Origin: Ladona fulva
Lineage: Eukaryota; Arthropoda; Insecta; Odonata; Libellulidae
NCBI GenBank assembly: GCA_000376725.2
Contig: KZ308234.1
Coordinates: 1,192,695-1,256,694, forward strand
Direction: 5' to 3'
DNA: 64,000 nt
This document shows, one piece after another, positions 32,291 through 43,301 of this stretch (position 1 is its first letter; each line of letters opens with the position of its first letter). The position numbers were made by a program, and so were the translations under genes. The notes under the pieces are model-generated. The model saw only the letters and a list, made by a program, of their open reading frames with translations. It was not told the DNA's origin and searched no databases.

Positions 32291-32954
32291 GAAAAGAAAT
32301 AGTTTATGGGGCTAAAATAAAAGAAAAATAACAAAGAGATGTGTTTGCGGGTTAAAAAAAACCTAAGTTATTGCACTTAGGAAAAAATAGAACCCTGCAG
32401 GAAAACGCCCACAGGAAGGGGGGCGTGAAAAACCTGCGAAACCTACAGACAGTAGCATCTAAAATTTTAAAGAAGAGGGGGAAATTAGAAAATGAAAAGT
32501 GACTGCAACCTTACTGAAAAGAATAAAAAAAGCATAATAAATGTAAATTGATATGAAAGAAAGAGAAAAATAAGAAGAAGGGAGAGAAAAAAGATGAGGA
32601 CAGGAGATCGATTAGAAATACAAGAAAAGAAACATTGCAAAGATAATAAAAGAAATGGAAAAGGCACAATACATAGATATTTACAGTATCACCATTGGTT
32701 ACGTCAATTTAGCAATAAAAGTAATAAAATGAAATGAAGCTATAAAAAGGAATACATAATAAAAGCTACAGATTACCAGGATATTAGGATGGAGTTAGAT
32801 GGTTTGATAGTATTTTTTTTCATAATGATCGGAGAAAATTTAGATAGTGCACTGTATTCGCAAAGTGATTTGGATGCTGATTACTACGTAATATTAATGG
32901 TTTTGCCCTTTACTTTGTGGTATGCCATAACAGAATGAAATAAGATGGTAGAAC

Positions 32955-33071
32955 TAACACCTTAATTTGACTTAGTTCTTTCCCGGCGTACGGGATGTAG
33001 AAAGTCTTCTCGGGTAATCACTATCACCCTGCTGATTACCCGAGAAGACTTTCTACGTAACACCTTAATTT
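32955..33071 (+). repeat. Insert with perfect 24-bp hairpin, flanked by 14-bp direct repeats
   Basis: TAACACCTTAATTT occurs at 32,955-32,968 and 33,058-33,071. Between them are 89 bases whose right part is a perfect inverted repeat: arms 32,997-33,020 and 33,033-33,056, loop 12 nt. It looks like a target-site duplication around a small insertion or a template-switch product. Confidence 0.8.
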
Positions 33072-33109
33072 ATACAATACCATAATAAATACACTGGCTC
33101 ACGACATTC

Positions 33110-33158
33110 ATTGTTTTCATTAGCAACATCATCAGGTGATGTTGCTAATGAAAGCAAT
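33110..33158 (+). repeat. 22-bp hairpin, one mismatch
   Basis: Arms 33,110-33,131 and 33,137-33,158 with a 5-nt loop. Lies 54 bases right of the previous hairpin. Confidence 0.8.
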
Positions 33159-33487
33159 TATGCAACTAAGTGTTGCCCTATAAGAGGCCTTGTTTTAATT
33201 ATTCTTCCTTTTGTCGATTTTTTAATTTAATTTTTGAAATTTATTATTGATTAATTGTTTATAGTTATAGTATGAGCGTTTTCCATTTCTATAGACGAAC
33301 ATAACTTTATTGAGATGATGTATGAAATCAGTTTTCTCAAAAAGTTTCAATTGCTTTAACTGGCGGATGAATATCTTCATTTGTATTTTATCTATTGCCA
33401 GATTGTTAACATATTAAGAAAGATTCATATTCCAATGCATCAAAAGAGCTGACCTAATTTTTTGTGCTGACTATTTCACTTATAATT

Positions 33488-33560
33488 ACCGATAGAAATG
33501 GCCTTTAATAGGGAATATAAAGTCACATGAATCTACCGAAAGGGAGAACAATTATGTATG
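33488..33560 (+). mobile_element. LINE-A 3' end fragment
   Basis: GAAATGGCCTTTAATAGGGA and the CACATGAATCTACCGAAAGG 3' UTR, then AATTATGTATG. Only the last part of the ORF is left. Confidence 0.65.
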
Positions 33561-33999
33561 TTTCAGTTGTTAAATAATTTAGTTGTACAACCAGATAGTC
33601 TGCCCACCTCCAAATACATTTATTTTTGTCGTATTTAAGATATTTTTCTTTGAAAATGCTTGATTATTTATTCAGTAAAATCGCAATTTATTCGTATAGT
33701 GTTATCGCACCGATGAAAATATTTCTTAAATTGAGGTGAATAGCACTAGCTACAACTTTATTACACACTTATCAGTTTTCACGAGTATGTAACATTTTAT
33801 GCTCGGTATTGATGTTCGTTTTTATATCTTTATACTTTATTTGCCATTCGCTGAAATTATTTTCTCTCTCTCTCGCTTTTCCTTTAGAATTACATATCCA
33901 GAATTAAAAGGATGAAATTTTAATCTCAAAAGAAGAAAATTCATTGTAGTTAAGGGAGAAGCAAATTAACGCTCATTTAGCCAACCATTAGCGAGTTGA

Positions 34000-34870
34000 A
34001 AAAAAGCGGGAGAAAATGGCGGCGGCGCGGGAAAGGAAACGAAAGTCGGAAGTTGACCCGAACTCCTTTCCGCGATTTAAGTGCCGCTACAAAAACAAGA
34101 CTGCTCCGAACAGTTAAAAAAATCCTCGCCTCTGAAAGCTGTGATTATGCCCAATCTCTATAAATGATTCTTAAGCACTCCTTTTAGTCGCAATCATCTC
34201 GTTGGATTTGGTGAAATGGGGCTTATTTACCGATAGCCTGCTTTGCTACGTACTTTCGTTGCTATTTACTCCAGTTGCTATGCGCTGCAGTCGTTTGGCA
34301 CTACAGTAAACAAACACTCATAAAACAGCATTTGAGTGTAGAACGTTTGTTTATTTTTATCTTGTCGTTAGTTACGGGTTTCCTAGGTGCTGCGACCTAT
34401 CATAAAAGGGCTCGGATATGCGATGCGGCTCGGTTGCCGGCTTATTTTCGTCTCTGTAGCAATAACTCTTTCACACGTCGGCGTCAGATCGAACCCTAGG
34501 CCGCGCTTCCCTTTCACGACGCCCCCACGTGATTGTGTCCCTAGTCCTCCCCCGCGAACCTCAGCTGCCACAACTCAGTTTCGCCAACGATATCCTCCTC
34601 GGTGCAGCCCGTGCCATCTGCGGACTGCGACGTGAATGGGGCGTTATTTCTCACTTCGACGAGCTGGGCCGCGTGCAAATGTTTGGAGATGCGAGATTCC
34701 GAGAGCGAGCTGCGCATGCGCGAGTAATTGGTTTTCTAGCATACGTTCGACGGTTAGATGGGGGCTTTTCTTTATAGAGCAATCCTTCGTGGGGTGTGTC
34801 AGGAATCGAGGATTCGCCATCACTGGTAATGCCCTCTACTGTAGATTTCGAAATTCGGTAGATTCAACGG
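34000..34870. promoter_or_regulatory. GC-rich patch, possible promoter or enhancer
   Basis: Starts with a YY1-like AAAATGGCGGC (34,013-34,023) next to an E2F-like GCGCGGGAAA (34,025-34,034). GC and CpG are raised again at 34,400-34,720. Open frames (62-82 codons) overlap on both strands. Motif matches alone are weak evidence. Confidence 0.25.
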
Positions 34871-35254
34871 GGATTTGAGTGCCGATTGCGATCTCCAGAA
34901 CTGGTTCATTTCCAAGACATTTTCAACGCCATTTTGATTTATTATAGCGGATGGTTTGATTTCCATCAGCCTTATCATTCTACATTTTAAAGATCGTTTT
35001 TAAAGTCCAAAGACTGACAGAAATTTAGAGGCGATCTCTGAAACATTACCGATTGCAATTTGCTACCTAAAATAACGAATATTTTTCTATTAGAATGCAC
35101 ATGTATGCTGTAGATAGTATGTAAATTTCCCCGAGCCTAGCATAGGTTGGTGCTGTTCATGATTAGATAGGCTTTAATAGTGTATTTTCGTCATTCAATT
35201 AATGAAGACAATAGATGTAATAATGTTGAAACCAATTGTTATCATCAGACGAAA

Positions 35255-35412
35255 GCGATAACAATAGTTGTCAATGTAAATTTAAACAATAATTATTAAT
35301 TTAAATGATAACAATAATTGTTAATGTAAATTATAACATTAGTTATCAATGTAGATGATAACAGTAGTTGTCAATGTAAATTATGACAATAGTAATTATT
35401 GATAATAATTAT
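35255..35412 (+). repeat. About 26-bp minisatellite with palindromic units
   Basis: Six or so units of GATAACAATAGTTGTCAATG followed by a TAAATT-like block. Each unit contains the imperfect palindrome GATAACAATAGTTGTC or GATAACAATAATTGTTA. Units are clear at 35,257, 35,307 and 35,357. Confidence 0.75.
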
Positions 35413-36289
35413 CATTGGGCTAAAATTATAACTATTAAAATTGTTGAAAAGAGACGGTAACCGGTAAAATATTTTCCGTTTGGAACCGGTAAAAAATTCG
35501 CATAGAACTTATGTATCATTAGTTTCCTTGTGATCTTTCTTTACTCCGTGTTAAATGTTAAAATTTGGGAATAATGGCTTAGAAAAATTTGTTTTCTCGC
35601 GAAACGTAACTTACTTTTTGAATTTCAACAATTTTTTGGGATTCCTAGTAAATCAAAAGTGTAAACACGAGGTTAAAATTACGTATCAATTATAAAAGAA
35701 ATTTGTCGAAAAGTTTGAGAAACATGGTCTATGACGTCATGAGTCGCCAATTGAAGCAAGGGAAAGGGGTGTTGCTTATTAAACATTTCGGTCTCGCTTC
35801 CTTTTAATTAGTGTGTGGACGAAAAGGTTGGGGGTTGTATTTCCTGTTTGCAAAACGATACGTTTGATGAGCGTTTTAAATTATCACTGCGTGAGATTCG
35901 GATAAAGGTGAGGGTCAAGTGGTTGATTGGACTGTTCTCGAGCGGGAAGAGATAAGCCAATTGTGAAGTAACAGTTAAGAAGGGGGGAGCATGAATTGCA
36001 TTTGCATAGCACCATCGTCCCAACTGTGAGAAACTTCATTCATTCATTAATCGTTCGTTTTGCTGGTTCCCCCTTCTTCCTGGTAGGGCGTTTTCTGCGT
36101 CTGTCTGCCAAGCGGGAGGAAAGGGAAGGGTATGGGAAGATTTGTTAAACTGTTGTGATCAGGTGGAGGTTCCATTGTCATTAATATCTACGGAGTAATC
36201 ATCCAGGTTTTTGGAAACATTTTTTTAGAAAATACTTTTGTAATTTATACTCCTGAAGCATGTCTTGTGCCGTATTGATACAGTAAGCA

Positions 36290-36426
36290 TGTGAAAAAAC
36301 CATCTCAGTTCACAACAATCGACTCGTTGCTTGGATACTGGTAGATACTGTAAACTTCTACATCAATAAGCAAGAAAAACTTTATTGTGCATAATAATAA
36401 GCTTATTGTTACCGCATATTTTTTTA
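36290..36426 (+). repeat. SINE3-associated 5' flank, copy 1
   Basis: About 135 bases (CAACAATCGACTCGTTGCTT, GGATACTGGTAGATAC, TTTATTGTGCATAATAATA, CTTATTGTTAC, GCATATTTTTTT) are shared with 62,165-62,300. In both places they lead straight into a SINE3 lacking its first bases. Other SINE3 copies lack this flank. Confidence 0.75.
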
Positions 36427-36541
36427 GGGATAGCCAAGTGGGCAACGCGTTCGACTTCAAGCGGTCCCGGGTTCGATTCTCGGTGGTGCCTACGTGCGAA
36501 ATTACCTTAGCCGTCGGAGCACTTTTAAAAATACTACTATT
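36427..36541 (+). mobile_element. SINE3: tRNA-derived SINE
   Basis: GGATAGCCAAGTGGGCAACG with A box, GGTTCGATTCT as B box, GTGCGAAATTACC tail and AATACTACTATT end. Confidence 0.8.
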
Positions 36542-36635
36542 TATTCAGTATTTTCGGTATTATAAACGTTACAGATATTATATATACGAATTCGTTACAG
36601 ATAATTATTTTTAGATTATCCTTGGAGCATTGTTG

Positions 36636-36690
36636 ACATGCTAACCTAGCAACACAGGTTCCCGGTTCGAATCCTGGTCATGGATGTTTG
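36636..36690 (+). mobile_element. tRNA T-arm fragment of a SINE
   Basis: B box GGTTCGAATCC at 36,664-36,674 inside a T-arm-like CCCGGTTCGAATCCTGG. No A box or acceptor stem. Confidence 0.45.
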
Positions 36691-37061
36691 TGGTGTTGCC
36701 GGTGTTGTATTTTCATTAGGGGTTTAATGTACGAATGGTAAACATCGCCTCTCTCCAATAAATACAGACGAAATTATTATTATTTATATTGTTTTTGCAC
36801 GTACGTACGAGAAGCCGCATGTCTAGTAAAATGATAGTTGCGAGGAAACTGCCTTTTGTTGCAACAATCGACTCTGTTAAATTTGAAATTCACGTTAAAT
36901 CTACTTGAAAGATAACGAAATTCAAACGTTGTGTGTTTCTAATGTAAATATATGGGTGTTCCTAATGGTTGTTAGTTGTAATATTTCCGGTTTGTGGCAC
37001 ATTTTGACGGCATTAAACATGTCCATAGCGACGCCTTAGTAAATAACGTATTTATCTTCAT

Positions 37062-37176
37062 AAGATCTGTTCTACCTTTTGGTAGGCAAATTAGCATCCC
37101 ATATTTAGTGCCATTTCTTTCGTTTCCTGGCAACTCACCCCACCCTTTATCCCAACTTACATCTTTTTTCTATGTC
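37062..37176 (-). mobile_element. LINE-A 3' end fragment
   Basis: The minus strand has AAAGGGTGGGGTGAGTTGCC, GGAAACGAAAGAAATGGCAC and the terminal stem-loop CTACCAAAAGGTAG (stem intact, loop AAAA). Confidence 0.75.
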
Positions 37177-37800
37177 TTTCACCTTGCATTTTGCCTATAT
37201 ACCTTCAGCAGGCATGAAATAGTGTAAAATGAAGTTCAACCATCTTGCATCTTTCACGTTGGTTTCCGTGTCGCGTGTATTTCATCACGCCACGTGCATT
37301 TTATCGGTTTCAGATTTTAAATGGAGTACATGTTTTTGTTTATAGCTCCCGTCGAAGGGAAATGTCGCGCGTAGGCTGGATAATTAGAATGCGTAGGTAT
37401 TACAACTTTCGAATCTCATTTTTTCCTTCCGTATTTTAATGTGGGCGGAGGCTAAGTCGACCGTATGTTTCCTTATCGAGGCAGAGCGTGTCGCATCAGG
37501 AAGTTGTAAAATCATCTCTCTGAGGAGAAACATGCTCTCATGACTTCGAAAGACGGAATTAGAAAGTGTGCTGTTGACTCAGAATTGCAATTTATATCAG
37601 CAATTTTGAGCCCTCCTCATTTTTTATAATTTGAAGGATATTTTGCGAGTAATTGAGTTTACTTTTGAGTAGGTTGCTCTTATATTGTGGAAATTTATCC
37701 AGAAGGAAAACGTACTCATTTTGCACACCCTTCCATCTTCTGCAATGTTAAGCTATTCCCATCCTTCAATTGTTGGAATCATTTCAGCATTTCATTATGA

Positions 37801-37965
37801 AAGGATCTCCATGGTAACGAATTCTTTATTTTGTTGCCATGACAACCGGGGTTTCTAAGTGATTGTTCTTAACAATGTTACTATCCTCGTTCAGTATTAC
37901 GTTACGTATCCTGGTTACGGATATTATGTTTTCCATGCAGCTGACTAGTCCGACCAAAATAATTT
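37801..37965 (+). repeat. Rep-E copy 1
   Basis: Shared with 39,327-39,470. It begins AAGGATCTCCATGGTAAC and contains an X-box-like GTTGCCATGACAAC at 37,833-37,846. The second copy runs into the N gap. A 12-base deletion (near CAGTATTACGTTACG) distinguishes them. Confidence 0.75.
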
Positions 37966-38159
37966 CGGAATTCAACTATAGAATCTATATACGTATTCAA
38001 GGGTATTCTTTACAGTATTACAGCTTATCTTTGTTAATCCTTAAGAGTGTTGCAAACATAAACTTCTCATGAAGTATGCATGGTTGCCTAGATTCTTTCT
38101 ACTAGCTAATTTTATTCAAGCCGAGCTTCGAGCAAGAACTAGAAAGCGTTGCTAGAAAA

Positions 38160-38300
38160 CAATCGCCAGGGCGGGTAGCCACTTCTGGTTGTTTTCCCCG
38201 CGGACCATTAGAGAAGCTAATGGCAGTTAGATAGGGATATCGGTATTTGCGCACCCCCTGCCACACGCCCCCGTCAACTATCTGGGTCAGTATGTAAATG
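38160..38300 (+). repeat. Rep-F copy 1
   Basis: The left part (GGCGGGTAGCCACTTCTGG) resembles the left flank of the 41.5-kb copy. The core CACCCCCTGCCACACGCCCC is at 38,251-38,271, then GTATGTAAATG. The stem-loop partner arm is lost here. Confidence 0.55.
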
Positions 38301-38419
38301 TTTAAAGATTGAATGCTTAACTAGTTTTCTCGCCACCTTGTCCGGATGCCGCCAAACTCCGCAAATATTCCTTCAGTTGTTTTAATGTATGCAAGTATGT
38401 TATTGCCGATCATGGAATA

Positions 38420-38535
38420 TACATAAGTGTGCTACCTTTTTGTAGGTTCATGTGCCCTAATAATCCCTAATTTCTTTCGCTTCCTGGTAACTTACTCAAC
38501 CTTTTATGTCATCTAACAACTTTGTCTTCCCCTCT
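38420..38535 (-). mobile_element. LINE-A 3' end fragment with internal deletion
   Basis: The minus strand gives KLLDDIKG, a stop, VSYQEAKEI, then RDY-stop: the MALN codons are deleted. Stem-loop CTACAAAAAGGTAG. Confidence 0.75.
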
Positions 38536-39006
38536 CCTTTTTCCATTGTAATCAACCCACAATTGCATTCCCTAGCAACCCCACTCCTCTCAATGGGATT
38601 GTTCATTGAGTGTAGAATACAATGTCTTGAAATTAGTAACCGATTGTTGCGCAATCGTTAGTTACCGTATGAGTTACCGCATTCCTTTTGATAATCGAAT
38701 CATTTTTGCGTTTTTCTGTCAGCGTATAACAGGATAAGTGAAATTTGATAAGTACCCCGGTTAATTTAAGGAACCGAGGTTCACAGCTCGTATCTCTCAG
38801 TCAAAATCTCGTTTCCGCAGTATCAAGTATCCTCAGAAATGATCAGGTCTTCTCATTAATATTAATCTCGGTTGGCTCCTTGCCATGCATTTCGGAAGCT
38901 GCATCCCCGCCACTGTTTCGCCTCGCAAATTATGATCTCGGCGTATGATTGCTGACACGGACACCTGTCTCCTCGCCGAGTGATCAGACCGGGAATCAGC
39001 TGCTGG

Positions 39007-39020
39007 CAGCGCCACCTGCC
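39007..39020 (-). promoter_or_regulatory. CTCF-like motif
   Basis: CAGCGCCACCTGCC fits the insect CTCF core (AGCGCCAYCTR) very well. It is a single motif match in a short GC-richer patch. Confidence 0.3.
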
Positions 39021-39326
39021 TATTCATCTCGCGGATGTTTCGGTTGCGAATAAGGGTCTGGAAAATTGAAGTTCGCCCGGGAATTGGGTCAAAAAGTGCG
39101 ATCCCTTTTCCGAAGACGTCATTTGATTAATTGAGTGATAAAGGCGATTGGGTGGGTGGGTGAGTGATTTTTTTTAGAAGTCGATGCAGATGTATTTATG
39201 GAAGAGGGAGATAATGTGTTTCTATTTCGAAGCTGCTGGATACATTTTACGGCGGAAATGACGATGTTTCGTGATTTAAATTCTTTCTTGCTTGCGTAAA
39301 TGAATACGAGAAAAATATATGTATTA

Positions 39327-39470
39327 AAGGATCTCCATGGTAACTAATTCCTTATTTTGTTGCCATAACAACCGGGGTTTCTAAGTGATTGTTTTTAACA
39401 ATGTTACTATCCTCGTTCGGTATTTTCCTGGTTACGGACATTATGTTTTCCATGCAGCTGACTAGTCCGA
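39327..39470 (+). repeat. Rep-E copy 2 (truncated by gap)
   Basis: Matches 37,801 onward. X-box-like GTTGCCATAACAAC at 39,359-39,372. It is cut at the N run. Confidence 0.75.
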
Positions 39471-39604
39471 NNNNNNNNNNNNNNNNNNNNNNNNNNNNNN
39501 NNNNNNNNNNNNNNNNNNNNNNNNNNNNNNNNNNNNNNNNNNNNNNNNNNNNNNNNNNNNNNNNNNNNNNNNNNNNNNNNNNNNNNNNNNNNNNNNNNNN
39601 NNNN
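39471..39604. other. Assembly gap (134 N)
   Basis: A run of Ns; sequence unknown. By comparison with copy 1 the missing DNA should contain the rest of Rep-E and a little Rep-C. Confidence 0.95.
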
Positions 39605-40942
39605 AAAATATTATATTATAATATATACTATTTATGTTTCCTTCCGTATTACATCTATTCCTAGAGACTCTTATCGAAGATTTTAAAATAATTAATACAC
39701 ATAAACAGTAATGGACCTTAATATCTAAAGAATCGTTTACGTAAATCGTAAAGTATGGTTGAGGATTTCTTTGTTGTTAGAAAACATAAATAGTAGAAAC
39801 AATGGTGTAATTTTCATAGTTGTCTTGGTAATGATTGTTATATTAACTGTATTTTTATTATAATAAGGTTGTCACAAATCCTTCTCATTGTAATGCCTGT
39901 TAATACTGGTATCGTTAGGGATTTCTTTGTTGTAAGAAAACAAATAGAGAAAATTGTGTGGTTTCCAGAGTTGTCATGGTAATGACTGTTATCTCAACAG
40001 TATTTTTATTACAATATTGTTGTCACAAATCGTTCTCATTGTAATACTTAATGTTATTGTTCTCTATTTTACTGTTTTTGTTATGATTAATAATAAATTC
40101 GATATAATATACATTAAATGTTCTCTATTTTAATATTCTTATGCTATGCGAATTGAACTCTTCAAAAGCTTTTTTTCCCCCTTGAGTTCCAGAACTCTTA
40201 AAGATAACTTCTGTGCTATCCGAAAACAAACTCGTCTATCCTACGAAAGGTATATTTTCGAAATAATCATATATGTGTTTGATTTGGAAATCATGTAGCT
40301 CTTCGAATAGCACTGCGTCATCATTATTTTTTCCTTAAATACAGTTTTCTATATTGTGGTGAGGTTAGAGCGATCCTTTACTTTTGTGGCTAATTTGACG
40401 ATGGTGAGATGTATATCTTTTTCTTTCTGATAACCAATCTTGTTAAAATAATCTGATTTCCGTTTCACGTTTGAGATGGTGGGTCCTTTTTTCTAAACTT
40501 TGCTGCACGTACAGTCACGGATCTGTGATTTTTTTTAGGTGACGAAGCATCATGTCGATATTGACTTTGGCTTTGAAATTTATCTCGAAAGATCGGTTTT
40601 CTTTCAATAAGTGGTCACAGCAGTTCTGTTTTCGAATAGTAAGTAACGGATTTACAGAGAAAGATATTTCCTAAATGAGTTTTCAATTTTGGTGGTGAAA
40701 CAGCCTAAAATTTTATTCAGACATAGTTTAATACCCTTTCGCACGTGTCGCAAATATTCGAGGATTTCTAATTACACGTAATTTGTCGCATAATTTAAAA
40801 TTGTAGATAAGCTGGTTGATGGGGTTTTTATGACCCGGTTTATCTTGACATTTTTTTTTCTTTAAAGGCTTACGGTTTAATTTAAAATGAAGAATAGCGA
40901 GTTCTCTCGCGTAAATTAAAAATTTTAAATACATTTTTTAGG

Positions 40943-41264
40943 TAACTTTTTTTTATCAAAACTTTAAAGTATCGTTAAATTGAACGAAGTGGAAGTGAAT
41001 TTGCCTAAATAATTACTAAACCTTTTCTAAACGAAGCTAGGATGTTTATAAAAAGACAGGTGAAGACTAAGGCAATGATATAGATGTTGGATGATATGAA
41101 GGAAGGAATAAGTTATCAAGAAATAATAATATCTTGATAATGATATTGTGAGGAAACAACTACCTCACTCCTCATCTTGCCTAGTAAGCCTCATTTCCCT
41201 CTCCAAGCTATTCGCAGGTGATGGCAGAGGGGATGAGGTCCCAACGGGCCGAATACTTTTCCAG
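40943..41264 (+). repeat. Rep-B copy 5 (5' flank type II, LINE-like)
   Basis: Partner of 7,318-7,641. The left part translates MLDDMKEGISYQEIIIS then stop, an open tail longer than in the first copy. The hairpin is at 41,189-41,238. The 3' end is worn (GGGCCGAATACTT). Confidence 0.7.
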
Positions 41265-41350
41265 ATAATGATATTATAATATCATCCTGTTTTTTCTTTG
41301 ATAGTATTAGCAATGCCCATCCGATAGCTTAATAGTAGGTTCGGTGTTTT

Positions 41351-41402
41351 CACACCCCCTGCCATACGCCATATGGTGGCTTGCGGAGTCCTAATGCATA
41401 TA
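41351..41402 (+). repeat. Rep-F copy 2
   Basis: CACCCCCTGCC-ATACGCCATATGGTGGC-TTGCGG: the outer arms and an inner stem with one G-T pair can fold. Confidence 0.65.
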
Positions 41403-41459
41403 TTGTGATAACTATCGTGATTTCCCTTCTCGGCCAGTTCGATTTACGAAACTAGTCGT

Positions 41460-41594
41460 TAAAGAAATTTCGCAAGACTTTAGCGAGAACGGATAGCTAT
41501 TATTGGTCTCTTTTTCCAGATAATTTTTCCGATATTTTCGCACCCCCTGCCGTACACCACAAGGTGGCTCGCGGGTTACTAATGTAAATGTAAG
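41460..41594 (+). repeat. Rep-F copy 3
   Basis: Left flank (GAACGGATAGCTATTATTGG), core CACCCCCTGCCGTACACC, loop ACAA, GGTGGCTCGCGGGTTACTAA, then GTAAATGTAAG. The inner stem is CACC/GGTG. Confidence 0.65.
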
Positions 41595-42048
41595 ATATAA
41601 TAAAGAGCATTAAGTGGGTACTTTATGAGTGCGTGTAAAGGAAGGGTTCAACGATGATTATTTTACTTCTTATCGTTGTATATTTTCATGAACATATGGT
41701 GATGAATGTCATGTGACATTTCTATCGTAATTTACGTCGAGATAACGGAAGGAATTTGCTATCTTTCCCGCGGATAGTTCCCGTATATTCCTTGCCCCCC
41801 TCCTCCTTTCTCCGTGAAAATGCAAATCACCGATCTAATTGCGAATCAGATTAAGTGACAATGGGTCGATGCAGGTCAGTCGGTGGATGCCTAGTGCATT
41901 ACCTCCTATCCACTCTGAAGAGTGACTGATAGATAAGGGCACTCAGCGATCCTTACAATGTAAATGGAACGTGGTATAGACAGATACCTATCGTTCCATA
42001 CTAAACGTCACTCATTTTCGAAGAGAATCATCGGGCGTTCAATGTGTG

Positions 42049-42081
42049 CTAATAAAGTTGTTTCTTTCTTTCCAGGTAAGT
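42049..42081 (+). promoter_or_regulatory. Candidate recursive splice site 2
   Basis: CTAAT branch-point match at 42,049-42,053, an almost pure pyrimidine tract, CCAG ending at 42,075, and a consensus 5' splice site GTAAGT at 42,076-42,081. The branch A to AG distance is about 23 nt, as at site 1. This is the ratchet-point consensus (Y-tract, CAG|GTAAGT). It is the stronger of the two sites. Confidence 0.65.
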
Positions 42082-42134
42082 GCAAACTAATTGGCAGTCC
42101 GTAGTCTTGAAACAGCTTCCATGCGTCTTCGTGG
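42076..42134 (+). other. Candidate RS-exon downstream of site 2
   Basis: 59 nt between the 3' splice site and a second consensus 5' splice site, TGG|GTAAGT at 42,135-42,140. Stops occur in all frames. Same architecture as at 7,993-8,080. It could alternatively be a small non-coding exon. Confidence 0.5.
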
Positions 42135-42598
42135 GTAAGTTTGTTCGTTTTCCTTGGTATTTATTTATTTTTTTACTAACAATGCATCGACATACAAACC
42201 GGGGCTAAATACATACGACAATAAACAATTGTTGTTATTATTATTAGTCAATACCGCCGCAGTTAGACGGTCGTCCGGTGGCGACGTTTAGTTACCGTGC
42301 ATTACAGAACTATTACATACAATATGGCTTAGTTACGCATAAACAAATACAGAAAGTTGGTATCTATCTACCCGTCAATTAACTACAATTGTTTAAAAAC
42401 TACTCTAATCATAATTACAACTTCAATTATACTTTTACATCACAACCACTACAAACACTAAAATATATACATTACAATATATACAATACTATACATTAAC
42501 TGAAAATTGACCCTAAACAGCATTATAGCAACTTGTCGATAACTATTGTAAATAAATAAGATCAACAAATTAAACAATTGAAGTATAAAGTGACAGAA

Positions 42599-42852
42599 CA
42601 AAATTGCAGAATTACCTCGATCGATTTCTTGCAACCATATTTAGGGTTGATTTAAGAGGGAGATAAAATGGATGTTTTCATTTGAAAAAAAGGAGTTTAA
42701 AATAGAAGGTATTCTGAAAAAGTTACCATTTTATTATCTATATACGTGGAGTATTCGAAGAGAAGGTATCAGATAGGCGAGTATCATTGATGTATGAATA
42801 TTTCTTTGGTTTAAATCATTCCTTGGAAAACTTAAGAGTCTAGGTTATTCAA
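42599..42852 (+). repeat. Haplotype-like duplicated segment, copy 1
   Basis: Repeats at 43,302-43,551 with scattered substitutions and small indels. Between them lie 42,851-43,300 and a single N. Confidence 0.75.
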
Positions 42853-43300
42853 CAGTAATGGACCTTAATATCTAAAGAATCGTTTACGTAAATCGTAAAG
42901 TATGGTTGAGGATTTCTTTGTTGTTAGAAAACATAAATAGTAGAAACAATGGTGTAATTTTCATAGTTGTCTTGGTAATGATTGTTATATTAACTGTATT
43001 TTTATTATAATAAGGTTGTCACAAATCCTTCTCATTGTAATGCCTGTTAATACTGGTATCGTTAGGGATTTCTTTGTTGTAAGAAAACAAATAGAGAAAA
43101 TTGTGTGGTTTCCAGAGTTGTCATGGTAATGACTGTTATCTCAACAGTATTTTTATTACAATATTGTTGTCACAAATCGTTCTCATTGTAATACTTAATG
43201 TTATTGTTCTCTATTTTACTGTTTTTGTTATGATTAATAATAAATTCGATATAATATACATTAAATGTTCTCTATTTTAATATTCTTATGCTATGCGAAT
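42851..43300 (+). repeat. 450-bp identical copy of 39,704-40,153 (probable artefact)
   Basis: Identical by eye to part of Rep-C copy 2 (offset 3,147), ending exactly at the N at 43,301. It breaks up the 42,599/43,302 pair. Best explained as wrongly placed gap-fill sequence. Confidence 0.75.
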
Positions 43301-43301
43301 N

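Larger units (their letters stand above)
39268..40110 (+). repeat. Rep-C copy 2, interrupted by Rep-E and an N gap; internal tandem duplication
   Basis: 39,268-39,318 and 39,605-40,110 follow the block order of 2,195-2,590. Rep-E copy 2 (39,327-39,470) interrupts it. Inside, GATTTCTTTGTTGT(T/A)AGAAAAC appears at about 39,764 and 39,920, so an approximately 156-bp unit is duplicated. Confidence 0.65.
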
